From Nostoc sp. CHAB 5834 (lineage in GTDB: Bacteria > Cyanobacteriota > Cyanobacteriia > Cyanobacteriales > Nostocaceae): DNA of 64,000 nt. The translations under genes were made by a program, and so were the position numbers. The number at the start of each line of letters is the position of its first letter. Position 1 is the stretch's first letter. The stretch is taken from contig JAIVFU010000031.1 of NCBI GenBank assembly GCA_020829485.1, positions 1 through 64,000 on the forward strand. The letters are read 5' to 3'. Of this stretch, positions 7,947 through 16,667 are shown piece by piece. The notes under the pieces were generated by a model, which searched no databases, was not told the origin of the DNA, and saw only the letters and a list, made by a program, of their open reading frames with translations.

Positions 7947-8966
7947 TTACTCCACGCCTTCTAGCAACTTAGCAACTTGCTCTGGAGCCGGAAGCTGATT
8001 TTTTAGTTCTTGAGGCAACGTAGAAAACAGTTTATAAGTTGCTATACCAATTGGTTTATTCGATTCTCTCAGTGCATACTCAACAATAGTTTTATCTTTG
8101 GATTTGCAAAGAATAATTCCGATTGAGAGATTTTCGTCTGGGAATCGAGATAAATCATCTAAAGCCGCCAGATAAAATTGCATTTTTCCCACATACTCAG
8201 GTAGGAACTCTCCAGTTTTTAACTCAATCGCAACTAGACATTTTAATTGGCGGTGATAGAGTAACAGGTCAATAAAAAATTCTTTATCACTAACTTCTAA
8301 GCGATACTGACTGCCAACAAAAGTAAAGCGCCCACCCATTTCTTGCAAGAATGGTTCAACTCTTGCCAAAATCGCCTGTTCTAGCTGTCGTTCACTGTGT
8401 TCATCTGCTAGTTCCAAGAAATCAAAAGTATATTCATCTTTGACAGCTAGTTTTAATTGGTTACGAATCTCTGCTGGAACAGTTTTATCAAAGTTAGTCT
8501 GATTCAACAGAGTCTTTTCATAGGTTTGATTTTCAATTTGGTGAATCAAAACATTCTTTGTCCAGCCAAATTTACGAGTCATTCTGATATAGAATTCCCG
8601 TTCTAGGTCATCTTTGCACTTCTCTACAATGACCAGATTGTGACTCCATCCAATTTCTCGCACCATTGGTGCGAGTTTTTCATTGTTGACGTATGATTCA
8701 TAAAAAAGCCTCATCCGCCAGAGGTTAGCAGCAGAAAATCCGCTAATTCCTGGAAACTCTGCTTGTAAGTCTTTTGCTAACTGTTCTACTACGGATTTTC
8801 CCCAACTAGCGCCCTGCTGTTGAGTAACAATTATCTGTCCAATGTCCCAGTAGAGGTTAATCATCTCCCGATTAACTGCTTTTAGTGCTTCGTACTGGGC
8901 TGAACGAATACGCTGTTTTATTTCCATTAGTAGATGTATGTAATTGTCTGAAATAGGGTTACTCAT
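7947..8966 (-). CDS. PD-(D/E)XK nuclease of the DUF1016/YhcG type
   Basis: This 339-residue protein has an N-terminal DUF1016-like helical domain (about residues 10-150, with LYWDIGQIIV and SAANLWRMRLFYE). A C-terminal PD-(D/E)XK nuclease fold follows, with the active-site strand FFIDLLLYHRQ...LVAIELKTGEF near residues 232-255. Members are DNA-binding nucleases found near restriction, toxin-antitoxin or mobile genes. Its ATG overlaps the stop of the upstream DUF433 gene by 4 nt, and cas10d follows after 17 nt, so it sits inside the cas transcription unit. It is not a standard I-D component. Whether it serves the CRISPR system or is a passenger module is unknown. Confidence 0.85.
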   Translation of the reverse strand: MSNPISDNYIHLLMEIKQRIRSAQYEALKAVNREMINLYWDIGQIIVTQQQGASWGKSVVEQLAKDLQAEFPGISGFSAANLWRMRLFYESYVNNEKLAPMVREIGWSHNLVIVEKCKDDLEREFYIRMTRKFGWTKNVLIHQIENQTYEKTLLNQTNFDKTVPAEIRNQLKLAVKDEYTFDFLELADEHSERQLEQAILARVEPFLQEMGGRFTFVGSQYRLEVSDKEFFIDLLLYHRQLKCLVAIELKTGEFLPEYVGKMQFYLAALDDLSRFPDENLSIGIILCKSKDKTIVEYALRESNKPIGIATYKLFSTLPQELKNQLPAPEQVAKLLEGVE

Positions 8967-9202
8967 AGCGGAAAAGGTTCAACTCGTTCATGACCAACTA
9001 GCCGAGGTGCATAAACTAAACAGGCTTGCACATCTTCTCGTTCTAACCAGGGATAAGCTTCTAATAAGGTTTCGATAGTATCTCCCTCCGCCAACATCCC
9101 CAAAATATGTTCAACTGCAAGGCGACGACCTCGAATAATTGGTTTACCACCAAAGATTTGAGGGTTGATTGTGATTCTTTCTAAAAGTTGTTCTTCGTTC
9201 AT
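8963..9202 (-). CDS. DUF433 protein (antitoxin-like)
   Basis: This is a 79-residue DUF433 protein, with typical blocks ITINPQIFGGKPIIRG (about 10-25), a helix-turn-helix-like VEHILGMLAEGDTIETLLEAYPW and LEREDVQACLVYA. DUF433 proteins are usually small DNA-binding antitoxin-like proteins paired with PIN-like (DUF5615) toxins. Here the partner that overlaps it by 4 nt is instead the DUF1016-like nuclease. A paralogue lies upstream of cas3' at 12044-12268. The two therefore flank cas3' inside the cas locus. Confidence 0.85.
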   Translation of the reverse strand: MNEEQLLERITINPQIFGGKPIIRGRRLAVEHILGMLAEGDTIETLLEAYPWLEREDVQACLVYAPRLVGHERVEPFPL

Positions 9203-9250
9203 GATTTGCTGTGCTTAAAATTTTGAAATGTAATAATAAGTAAATGTTTT

Positions 9251-9586
<336 letters not shown>

Positions 9587-9768
9587 TTATTTACAGGAAT
9601 ACTCACATAATAATGTAAATAGTATGTCATGACTAGCTAAAATTTACCTGTTAAGAAAAACTGCTAAATAAATTGGGTATTTATGCTTAAAATCTAATCT
9701 TTGGCTGCTACGTTGGTATACTGTCTTCGGGAGGGTAAACCATCTACTTTATTTGTAAAGTATAAATA

Positions 9769-9786
9769 CCTATTAGGGATTGAAAC
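9769..9786 (+). repeat. Degenerate CRISPR-repeat-like sequence in the cas operon gap
   Basis: CCTATTAGGGATTGAAAC matches the 3' half of a common Nostocales CRISPR repeat (ending ATTAGGGATTGAAAC), but the 5' half is not conserved. The 247-bp gap 9581-9827 between cas3' and the next gene has no other recognisable feature. A second weak GAAAC-ending match (GCGGTCTGAAAC, ending at 9812) is only 26 nt away, too close for a normal repeat-spacer unit. It could be an array remnant or a crRNA-like regulatory RNA. Confidence 0.4.
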
Positions 9787-9827
9787 ATGACCTACTATTT
9801 GCGGTCTGAAACCCTCCTACAAAATTT

Positions 9828-12011
9828 TTAAACAACCCATATCTCATCTCCTTTGCTTTTAAACGTGTATGCCAGCGTATCCAGCAGCAGTGCAGAATGG
9901 CCAAAAGCGATCGCATAGGGCGCAGTAGCATCATGAAAGCTATACTGATCGCTGATGCCATAAATCTGAAAATTCATCGGTAGCCTTAGCCGCATCCGCA
10001 CTTCAGCAAGAGGACGGCGAATCACGTAACAAACCAAACCTTGCTTTTTTAGGCGTTTGTTAATTTCCGCAACCCAATAATTGTCAGGTTGCCAAATTTC
10101 CACACCAGTCAAAACCTGAACTTTCCAAGCGTCAGCAATTGGCTGCAAGTTTCCAGAATAGGTAAACTTCCAGTTCAGCCGTTCCTCTCGGTAGGATCGC
10201 AACTTCATAAATGCTAGACAATGAGCAAATCTACCTTTGGCAATGGGTTGTCCGGTGCGTTCTGCGGTTTCTTTGAGTGTCCGTATAAATGCCGCTTCCG
10301 TCCACATTTCAATTTCTAAATTGCCCAAAATACCTGGTAAATCGTAGGTTTTAAACCTATCTGCCTCGTTTTCTTCCGTTAAGTCGTATAAACCACATTG
10401 CAAAGGACTTGATCCTCGAAAACTAGCAGCATCCTCAGCAATTGGATTTCCTGACTTACCAGAAAGTGCTTGCCAATCTTCCGCCCATCCCGAAACACGT
10501 CCAGCCGCAGACTTCAGACTAGTTTCAAATACTTGCTCACAGGCTTCTTGAAACTTGTCTCGGCTTTGGGCATACTGTTGTTTAATTGTGCGATCGCTCA
10601 ACTGATAAAACAGCCAAAATGATTGCACAGCACCCCAACGACGATAATAACCGCGAAAATCGTTGATTTGTCTATAATTCTCAGTAATTGTATTGTGAAA
10701 AAAGGGGCGATCGCAAATACTATTCACTTCTAATGGTGGAGTATCACCCTTAAACAAACGCTCTATCAAAAAGTTAGGAACTAGAGAAAAAGCTGTAAAA
10801 TTATCAAACTTAACTATCTGTCCATCTTTCTCATATTCGTCATGCCTTCCTAATCGTCCTAAACGTTGGATAAAGTTACCTGCATCGGATGATTCAAAAA
10901 TTAGAAAATTGATTTTGAAATCAACCCCTACATCAATTGTGCTAGTACCAATAACCAAGTCAGCAGCAAGACTTCGCTCCTTTTCTCCTTTTCCCGATAG
11001 CCCTGTATTTTCTCCAACTTTCAATCCGTAAGGCTGTAATATTTCCCGAAAAAATTGAGTGAGGCGTTTGACTGCTGCGATTGAGTTAAGGATGATTGCG
11101 CCTTTACTTCCTGGATACTGCTGAAACTGAGCCAAAATCAAATCACTATTTTCTTTTAGCCAGGTTTCCGAAGCTTTAAAAGATGGTTCCAAAGGAATAA
11201 AATGCAGCGTAATTGTTCGTGCTACTTGCCGCCAGTTCTGTGTTTGCAGTTGCTGTCCTTGTTCTGGTGTATCAGGAAATTGATATTTCTTTTGTTTTAA
11301 AGGATCAATTTCTTGACAACGAAATCCGGCTTTTTCTAATCGTCCAATTAAGTTTGTATCTGGTGTGGCTGAGAGAAACAGAAATTTCTTACGGCGATTT
11401 GTACAGCGAATTAACAACATTGTGTTAATTACACTAGCAATTTGTGGAGCTGCGAAAACATGAAATTCATCGAAAATAAATAAGTCGAAATCTTTATCAA
11501 TTCTGCCCCATAATTTATCTGGGCTATCGCCACGAATTATATAAGCACCTCGATGTAGGTAGTGAAAAATATCGGGGTTGGTTAATAATGCTTCTCTCTG
11601 GTTAGTGAGAGTTGCGATCGCAGCTCCTTTTTTCAATCCTTCATTTTCAGCATAAATCTCTAAATCAGCCCCACTGAGCCGCACTACACGCGGCTGATTC
11701 TCTGGTTGAAATTTTTCTACATATCCTCTAATCTGCGTTTCTTGATCGCGGGCGAGTTCATTGGTTGGGTAAAGTCCGATCGCAGAAAATTCACCCTGAA
11801 GAACTTCTAGGTAAGCCGCGAGACTTTTACCATCGCCAGTCATTGCAGTATTGAACACGACATCAATATTTGCATCGCGCAATGCCTTCAAAGTTTCGGC
11901 TTGATGCCAAGAAAGCGACCAATCTTTAGGTAATTTAACCCCGTCAGGTGTTGGGACGGTTTGAGAATAAACGGGTTTGAGAGTAATTTTGTATGCTTCG
12001 TTAATATTCAC
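9828..12011 (-). CDS. cas3: Type I-D Cas3' helicase
   Basis: This 727-residue superfamily 2 helicase lacks an HD nuclease domain, as expected for type I-D where HD is on Cas10d. Motifs: Q-like WHQAETLKAL (about 35-44), Walker A MTGDGKSLA (57-65), DEFH box at 181-184, motif III SATP at 214-217, and motif VI QRLGRLGR at 382-389. It unwinds target DNA after Cascade binding. Translation starts at GTG 12011 with AAGGA about 9 nt upstream. It is separated from the cas10d group by the DUF1016/DUF433 genes and a 247-bp gap, so it may have its own transcript. Confidence 0.9.
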   Translation of the reverse strand: MNINEAYKITLKPVYSQTVPTPDGVKLPKDWSLSWHQAETLKALRDANIDVVFNTAMTGDGKSLAAYLEVLQGEFSAIGLYPTNELARDQETQIRGYVEKFQPENQPRVVRLSGADLEIYAENEGLKKGAAIATLTNQREALLTNPDIFHYLHRGAYIIRGDSPDKLWGRIDKDFDLFIFDEFHVFAAPQIASVINTMLLIRCTNRRKKFLFLSATPDTNLIGRLEKAGFRCQEIDPLKQKKYQFPDTPEQGQQLQTQNWRQVARTITLHFIPLEPSFKASETWLKENSDLILAQFQQYPGSKGAIILNSIAAVKRLTQFFREILQPYGLKVGENTGLSGKGEKERSLAADLVIGTSTIDVGVDFKINFLIFESSDAGNFIQRLGRLGRHDEYEKDGQIVKFDNFTAFSLVPNFLIERLFKGDTPPLEVNSICDRPFFHNTITENYRQINDFRGYYRRWGAVQSFWLFYQLSDRTIKQQYAQSRDKFQEACEQVFETSLKSAAGRVSGWAEDWQALSGKSGNPIAEDAASFRGSSPLQCGLYDLTEENEADRFKTYDLPGILGNLEIEMWTEAAFIRTLKETAERTGQPIAKGRFAHCLAFMKLRSYREERLNWKFTYSGNLQPIADAWKVQVLTGVEIWQPDNYWVAEINKRLKKQGLVCYVIRRPLAEVRMRLRLPMNFQIYGISDQYSFHDATAPYAIAFGHSALLLDTLAYTFKSKGDEIWVV

Positions 12012-12043
12012 TTTTTTGATTCCTTTTGCAATTCTAAAGGAAT

Positions 12044-12268
12044 TTATACATAGCTATCTCTTGTTATCTCCGCAGCGTATGCAATACAGGCTAGGATATC
12101 TTCTCGTTCCAAAACGGGATATTCTTCCAAAATTGTCTCTATTTTTTCTCCACTTGCAAGAAGGTCGAGAATTAAACTAACCCATATACGATGACCTTTA
12201 ATGCAAGGTTTACCAAAACAAATATTTGGATCGATGGAAATTCGAGATAGTAAATCGTTCTTAGTCAT
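12044..12268 (-). CDS. DUF433 protein (antitoxin-like), paralogue of the one at 8963
   Basis: This 74-residue protein has the same block order as the other DUF433 gene here: ISIDPNICFGKPCIKGHRIWV, then LASGEKIETILEEYPVLEREDILACIAYA. The start at 12268 is chosen because GGAG lies 8 nt upstream; a longer frame to 12403 exists but its extra 45 residues are unlike the family. It is the first gene of the leftward cas3' unit, 32 nt before the helicase. No toxin partner lies next to it. Confidence 0.8.
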   Translation of the reverse strand: MTKNDLLSRISIDPNICFGKPCIKGHRIWVSLILDLLASGEKIETILEEYPVLEREDILACIAYAAEITRDSYV

Positions 12269-12437
12269 TTGAACTTCTCCAAATTTGTCGTAGTTCTTCT
12301 CAATGAATCCTCTTCTCCTAATTCTATATTCGGACTTACACTTAAATAATGTCCGTAACTGGTTGTTAAAAACTATATTGGCACGCAAAATAGAAGTTGA
12401 CAAGAGAGTATAAGCATAAAGTACACGGACATTTTTA
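12269..12437. promoter_or_regulatory. Divergent control region between the cas unit and its WYL regulator
   Basis: This 169-bp region separates the leftward DUF433-cas3' unit from the rightward WYL gene. It holds an interrupted inverted repeat CGGAC (12331-12335) / GTCCG (12351-12355) and a further CGGAC at 12426-12430 just before the WYL start. A TTGACA lies at 12397-12402. These could be operator and promoter elements for autoregulation; this is inference. Confidence 0.35.
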
Positions 12438-13304
12438 ATGAGTCGAAAAGGTCAATCTATTACACTGTCGATATCAGAACGTGATAAAGCCGAGCTAGAA
12501 GCGATCGCTCGTGAATTCGGTATGATGTGGGGCGATCGCCCAAATATCTCTAAACTGATAGAAGCGATCGCTCAACGTAAGTTACTCATCGGTAACAATA
12601 ACGATTGGAAAGAACCACGTATCAGAGCATTACATAGATGTATCAATGCTTTGACAGACATCGGGCAAATTGAACAAGCCCAAATTATTGCAAACTTACT
12701 TCTCGAACGCAGCGAACTATCATTACCGTTGCGAGGCGAAATTGAACGTTTCTTAGAAAATTTGCCCCCGCCTTGGCGCTTAGAAATAGACCGCTATATC
12801 TTGCGCGAACAACCCTTTCAGCTTTCCTATCAAGATGCAGCAGAGCGTGTGTTTAATTTTACTGTTCACTATGCCAAAGTTACACCCCACGAAAAGCGGC
12901 AATATCTTGATTGCTGGTGCGAAGAGACAGAAGGAAACTTTGATATACCAGAACTGGTTCACAACTGGAGTTTGCGATTAGACAGAATTACAGAAGCTGC
13001 TGTCATGCCAATTTCTGGTGAATGGCGGCCTAATTTGGCCCAGATAGAAGTGGAAATGCATTTATTTGCTGGCTTGGCTTTTGCCTATCAAGCTAAACAA
13101 GAAGACAATATTAATGAGTGGCTACCAGATAAAGCGCGAGTCCGGCGAGTTGTCAGGCGAGTATCTAGTACATTTTGGTTTAGCCGCGAAGTCATGCAAT
13201 ATGCGCCCGATTGTGTAGTGATATTACCTGAGAATGTGCGCGATCGCCTCAAACAAAAACTCCTCACCCTCTGCAATTTATACGATATCGAAACCAGGTC
13301 TTAA
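12438..13304 (+). CDS. WYL-domain transcriptional regulator of the cas locus
   Basis: This 288-residue protein has an N-terminal DNA-binding segment of ribbon-helix-helix type (KGQSITLSISERDKAELEAIA, then ISKLIEAIAQRKL, about residues 4-50). The C-terminal half is WYL-like, with RVRRVVRRVSSTFWFSREVMQYAPDCVVILPE (about 234-265) resembling its ligand-binding beta-strand and arginine region. In Synechocystis pSYSA the protein at the equivalent position, Sll7009, is a negative regulator of the I-D CRISPR transcript. Here it is divergent from the DUF433-cas3' unit, consistent with a cas-specific regulator sensing nucleotides or nucleic acid ends. Confidence 0.8.
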   Translation: MSRKGQSITLSISERDKAELEAIAREFGMMWGDRPNISKLIEAIAQRKLLIGNNNDWKEPRIRALHRCINALTDIGQIEQAQIIANLLLERSELSLPLRGEIERFLENLPPPWRLEIDRYILREQPFQLSYQDAAERVFNFTVHYAKVTPHEKRQYLDCWCEETEGNFDIPELVHNWSLRLDRITEAAVMPISGEWRPNLAQIEVEMHLFAGLAFAYQAKQEDNINEWLPDKARVRRVVRRVSSTFWFSREVMQYAPDCVVILPENVRDRLKQKLLTLCNLYDIETRS

Positions 13305-13310
13305 CTCTTC

Positions 13311-13367
13311 CCCTCTCCGCCTCGGAGAGGGACGGTTTTACGTAGTAAAACCAGGGAGAGGTTTTTT
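13311..13367 (+). repeat. Copy 1 (partial) of a multi-hairpin dispersed repeat; may end WYL transcription
   Basis: Two hairpins follow each other: CCTCTCCgcctcGGAGAGG, and GGTTTTACgtaGTAAAACC. After them come CAGGGAGAGG and a T-run (13362-13367). The same modules occur at 39071-39165 and 52541-52637. The T-run makes a terminator role for the WYL gene plausible. Confidence 0.6.
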
Positions 13368-13633
13368 CAACCTTGACAAAAGTACACTTCCATAAGATGC
13401 ACTCATGTAGCCGTTATTTGCGATCGCCTATAGCCATATATGATACGTAAGTAAGACAAATGACGTAATAACAAGGCTTCCAGACATCAATTCTGAAAAT
13501 TAAAGAAAAAAATAATTACTAATTGCTTAAAAATTCCGGTTTATTTGGCTTTGGGGTGATAAATAAAAATAATAGCGTTGAATGCTATGCCTCCTACCAC
13601 GAAGGATTACTGAAATCCTTCGCTGCTTTCACT
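13368..13633. other. Intergenic stretch before the RiPP-like peptide
   Basis: No gene is supported. A perfect 8-bp hairpin, GAAGGATT/AATCCTTC (13601-13621), lies 12 nt before the peptide start at 13634 and could affect its translation. The peptide frame stays open upstream to a TTG at 13523, so a longer leader is possible. Confidence 0.4.
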
Positions 13634-13738
13634 ATGACTACTGAACATCAAACAACATCTGCCGCCAATCAGTTTTTTGCTGGAGATGCAGCCACATCAA
13701 TGGGCTTCTACCACAAAACTTGCTCTAGATGTATCTAA
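13634..13738 (+). CDS. Putative RiPP (lanthipeptide-like) precursor peptide
   Basis: A 34-residue peptide starts at ATG 13634. The C-terminal part AATSMGFYHKTCSRCI has two Cys and several Ser/Thr, the residues needed for lanthionine rings; the N-terminal part (MTTEHQTTSAANQFFAGD) could be the leader. It lies 224 nt upstream of a kinase/HopA1-like pair of the kind that dehydrates and cyclises precursors in class V lanthipeptide pathways. The frame is open 5' to 13523, so the true start may be earlier. No homologue was searched. The peptide is supported only by composition and position. Confidence 0.45.
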   Translation: MTTEHQTTSAANQFFAGDAATSMGFYHKTCSRCI

Positions 13739-13962
13739 GTAACTATGCTGAAAAAGTGTAAAGATGTCACCGTATCTAGGAGTGAATTTTAAAGCAATTG
13801 TAAAGGAATTTGTACCATTTTGGCAGGTTTTTATCGGAAGGATGGGATATTAGTAGATTGTACAAATCTTTATTGTTATTCACTATCTACCGATAACTGG
13901 AAATTACAAGCAAATACCGACATAGATAAGTTTAAGTAATTTAACGAAGTAGGAAATAATAC

Positions 13963-15204
13963 ATGGTATTATCACTGTCTTCTCATAACGTTATCCAGTA
14001 TCTGCTAGAGGCGGGGCTGTGTAGCTCAGAAGATGACGCATCAGATAAATCTGAGTTGCCAAGAAGTAATAACAACAATTTCGCTTTACTAGTGACTCTA
14101 GCAGATAATCGGAAACTGCTCATTAAACAAGAACGTAACGTTAAAAGCAATGACGGCGCTCCTCATGAATTGTTTCAGGAGTGGCTATTTTATCAGTTGC
14201 TCCAGCAGTTTCCAGTTCTCGGCAATATTTCCCCCATCGCACCATTGGTAGTCCATTTTGACGAAGAAAATTCTATCCTTGTCCGCAACTACTTAGGTGA
14301 TTACCTGGAGCTTGGGACATTATACCACAACAATGATATTTTCCCACAAGAAATTGCCACTGTGATCGGCACTACTTTAGCGGGACTCCATCGCGCAACC
14401 TATAACCGCCGAGAATATGGGGATTTTATGGCAACTGCTCCTCAAGGAGAGTTTCGCTATGGCTTTTACAATCCGGCGCAAGGGGTAGAGTCAATTGGGC
14501 CGGAGATTTTTGGAACAGTTCCCACGGATGCACTGAAATTCTATCTACTATACCAGCAGTCTGAGAGTTTAGAATCTGCGATCGCAGATTTGGCATACGA
14601 CTGGAATCCTTGCTGCTTGACTCACAACGACCTGAAATTGAACAACATTTTGGTTCATTCTAGGTGGGAGAAACTAGATAATTGTCTAGTACGACTAATT
14701 GATTGGGAAGCTTGTTCTTGGGGAGATCCCGCTTTTGATTTAGGTACTTTACTAGCAAGCTATTTAGGAATTTGGCTCAAGAGCCTCGTAGTAGATCCCA
14801 CAATTGAGTTAGAAGAATCTCTACATTTAGCATTGACACCGTTGGAGAGTTTACAACCTTCAATTATTGCCCTAGTTAGGGCTTATATAAATACTTTCCC
14901 AATGATTTTGGAATACCGCAATGACTTTATTGTGCGAGTTATCCAGTTTGCGGGGCTAGCACTGATTCATGAAATTCAGGATATGATTACGTGGCGAAAA
15001 TCCTTTAATAATGCTGACATCTGTATGCTCCAAGTAGCTAAAAGTTTACTGACTATGCCGCAGCAAGGTGTACTGACTATTTTTGGGATATCAGAGTCAG
15101 AAATTCTAAATAATGTAGCAAAAATCCATAAACTTCCTCAACCTGTAAAAGAGCCACAGTTACTTCGCATTTATTACGAAAAAACTCGGCTTCGCGGTTG
15201 TTAA
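13963..15204 (+). CDS. Aminoglycoside-phosphotransferase-like kinase (RiPP-type, LxmK/TvaC-like)
   Basis: This 413-residue protein kinase-like phosphotransferase has the catalytic loop HNDLKLNNIL (221-230) and the metal-binding IDWEACSWGDPAFDLG (246-261). An N-terminal lobe holds the likely ATP lysine (KLLIKQE, about 51-57). The start has AGGAAATAAT upstream. APH-family enzymes phosphorylate antibiotics or other small molecules. The next gene on the strand is a HopA1-family protein, and these two families together carry out phosphorylation and elimination on Ser/Thr in class V lanthipeptide (LxmK/LxmY) and thioamitide (TvaC/TvaD) biosynthesis. A role on the small peptide upstream is inferred from this pairing. 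Confidence 0.75.
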   Translation: MVLSLSSHNVIQYLLEAGLCSSEDDASDKSELPRSNNNNFALLVTLADNRKLLIKQERNVKSNDGAPHELFQEWLFYQLLQQFPVLGNISPIAPLVVHFDEENSILVRNYLGDYLELGTLYHNNDIFPQEIATVIGTTLAGLHRATYNRREYGDFMATAPQGEFRYGFYNPAQGVESIGPEIFGTVPTDALKFYLLYQQSESLESAIADLAYDWNPCCLTHNDLKLNNILVHSRWEKLDNCLVRLIDWEACSWGDPAFDLGTLLASYLGIWLKSLVVDPTIELEESLHLALTPLESLQPSIIALVRAYINTFPMILEYRNDFIVRVIQFAGLALIHEIQDMITWRKSFNNADICMLQVAKSLLTMPQQGVLTIFGISESEILNNVAKIHKLPQPVKEPQLLRIYYEKTRLRGC

Positions 15205-15213
15205 TTACAGATA

Positions 15214-15346
15214 GCAGAACAATTTCAAGAAGAATTCAGGAGCTAGAATAGTTAAAAAATTTGATAAATGAATATACTAGACTCTTTCTCCATCGTGATT
15301 TTGACTGCTGACTCCTGAATTATTACTAATTTTTAAATTGTTCTGC
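15214..15346. repeat. MITE-like inverted-repeat element between the kinase and HopA1 genes
   Basis: Perfect 12-bp terminal repeats GCAGAACAATTT (15214-15225) and AAATTGTTCTGC (15335-15346) enclose a second pair, AATTCAGGAG (15233-15242) and CTCCTGAATT (15312-15321). The 133-bp element has no reading frame. It lies in the 230-bp gap that separates the two RiPP genes. Confidence 0.6.
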
Positions 15347-15434
15347 GTATTGCCCTATTATAATTTTTCGAGGAGTTTTGACCCAGAGGGATTTCCTAAT
15401 TTTTGATTTTAAACTTTAAGCTATAAATGGATTA

Positions 15435-16517
15435 ATGCTAAATTACTCTATAAATCAACCGCTAATTTCTCTATTTGATATTGCTAAGAATATCCAGATT
15501 GAGTCTAATTTTTGTATTTATCATCCCAATTATCAACCCTTTGCTCTGCCGACTAAAATAGCTGAGAGATTTCAGCACAATTCTGTAGATTTACAACATA
15601 AATATCTGACTCTATTGCTGCGAAACTTTCTCTATGGGATCTATTACAATGGCTCTCTGCAAAATACTTTAGTAGTCAATACTGATACGCCAAAGCAGAA
15701 TTTAACAGATAATTCCATTTTAGAAATTGATTGGAACTTTTACGAGCAATTGCACGCCAGTAATCACGGCATAGGTTACTTTGACCCTCGATGGCAGGTG
15801 TTGCGGAAAGAACCTGATGGTACTATGGCGGTGACTAAAGGCGGTTTAACACTTTATGTTGAGCCAGACTGCCATCTAAAATCCAGCAAGAAATCTACCA
15901 AAGTGGGTGACATGGTAGCAATCTGGATGCCCAAAAATAGAATGCAAAATGGCTGTTACTTAGCAGTTAGTAATGTTGGACAAGAACGGCAGAGCAACCC
16001 TGATGCTGATTTGGGAGCAGGGCGAATTTACTTTAACTTTACGCCATCTGGTGCGATCGCTCTCATGGAAAGTCTGACACTGCAATTGAATGCAGCCTCG
16101 ATTCCCTTTAGCTTTCAGGTTCTTCACAATCCCAGTGCATACGGACGCTATGATTCGGGGCTACTCTACTTTGAAGTCCCCGACTATCCAGCAATTCGCA
16201 CAATTCTTCAGGCTATTTATCCAGAAAATCAATCCTATTTCCAGCCGGAAATTCCCTTATTTACAAAATTTTTAGCACCAGGGTTAGGTTTAGCCGAAGA
16301 ACCAATCCAAAAATTTGCAGCACAAGAAAGTTTTGGGATGAACCGTTGCCAAATTGTCGCTAATGCTTTATTTGAAGCTTGGCAAAAAGGTAAAAATGCG
16401 ATGGAGGAGCGCATGAAGACGATTGACGAACACTTTGCGCGACACCTAATAGATTTACAGCGTCCTTATCTTAATCCAAGTTCTGAGGATATATATAAAC
16501 CTATACGGTTGGGTTAA
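15435..16517 (+). CDS. HopA1-family protein (LxmY/TvaD-like RiPP enzyme)
   Basis: This 360-residue protein has sequence blocks of the cyanobacterial HopA1 family: YGRYDSGLLYFEVPDY (about 236-251), FTKFLAPGLGLAEEP (277-291) and SFGMNRCQIVANALFEAW (301-318). The name comes from a Pseudomonas effector. In bacteria that make class V lanthipeptides and thioamitides, HopA1-like proteins act with an APH-like kinase as the lyase that eliminates phosphate to form dehydroamino acids. The upstream neighbour here is such a kinase. No transporter or protease gene follows, so the locus may be minimal. Confidence 0.75.
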   Translation: MLNYSINQPLISLFDIAKNIQIESNFCIYHPNYQPFALPTKIAERFQHNSVDLQHKYLTLLLRNFLYGIYYNGSLQNTLVVNTDTPKQNLTDNSILEIDWNFYEQLHASNHGIGYFDPRWQVLRKEPDGTMAVTKGGLTLYVEPDCHLKSSKKSTKVGDMVAIWMPKNRMQNGCYLAVSNVGQERQSNPDADLGAGRIYFNFTPSGAIALMESLTLQLNAASIPFSFQVLHNPSAYGRYDSGLLYFEVPDYPAIRTILQAIYPENQSYFQPEIPLFTKFLAPGLGLAEEPIQKFAAQESFGMNRCQIVANALFEAWQKGKNAMEERMKTIDEHFARHLIDLQRPYLNPSSEDIYKPIRLG

Positions 16518-16530
16518 GGCTAAAACTCTT

Positions 16531-16650
16531 TGTCATCTTTGTGAGGCTGCGCCAAACCCTTTTAACTTCTTTCTTTGTGTCCTTTGCGGTTCGTTTCTCT
16601 TTCTTCTTTCTTGTACTGAAATATGGTTTAGCGCATCTTCATACAGAATT
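16531..16650 (+). repeat. Dispersed repeat of about 115 bp (copy 1)
   Basis: The segment from the sequence CATCTTTGTGAGGCTGCGCC to GCATCTTCATACAGAATTGG recurs inverted at 40055-40171, and its last 28 bp recur at 33877-33905. It contains no gene. Confidence 0.6.
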
Positions 16651-16667
16651 GGTATAAGTTCCTGTTC

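Noticed and set aside
9787..9812. Second CRISPR repeat next to the orphan one
   Set aside because: GAAAC ends are only 26 nt apart, too close for a repeat plus spacer; probably chance.
13763..13852. 29-codon frame between the RiPP-like peptide and the kinase (MSPYLGVNF...)
   Set aside because: It has no Cys and no good ribosome site, so it is a poor candidate for a second precursor.
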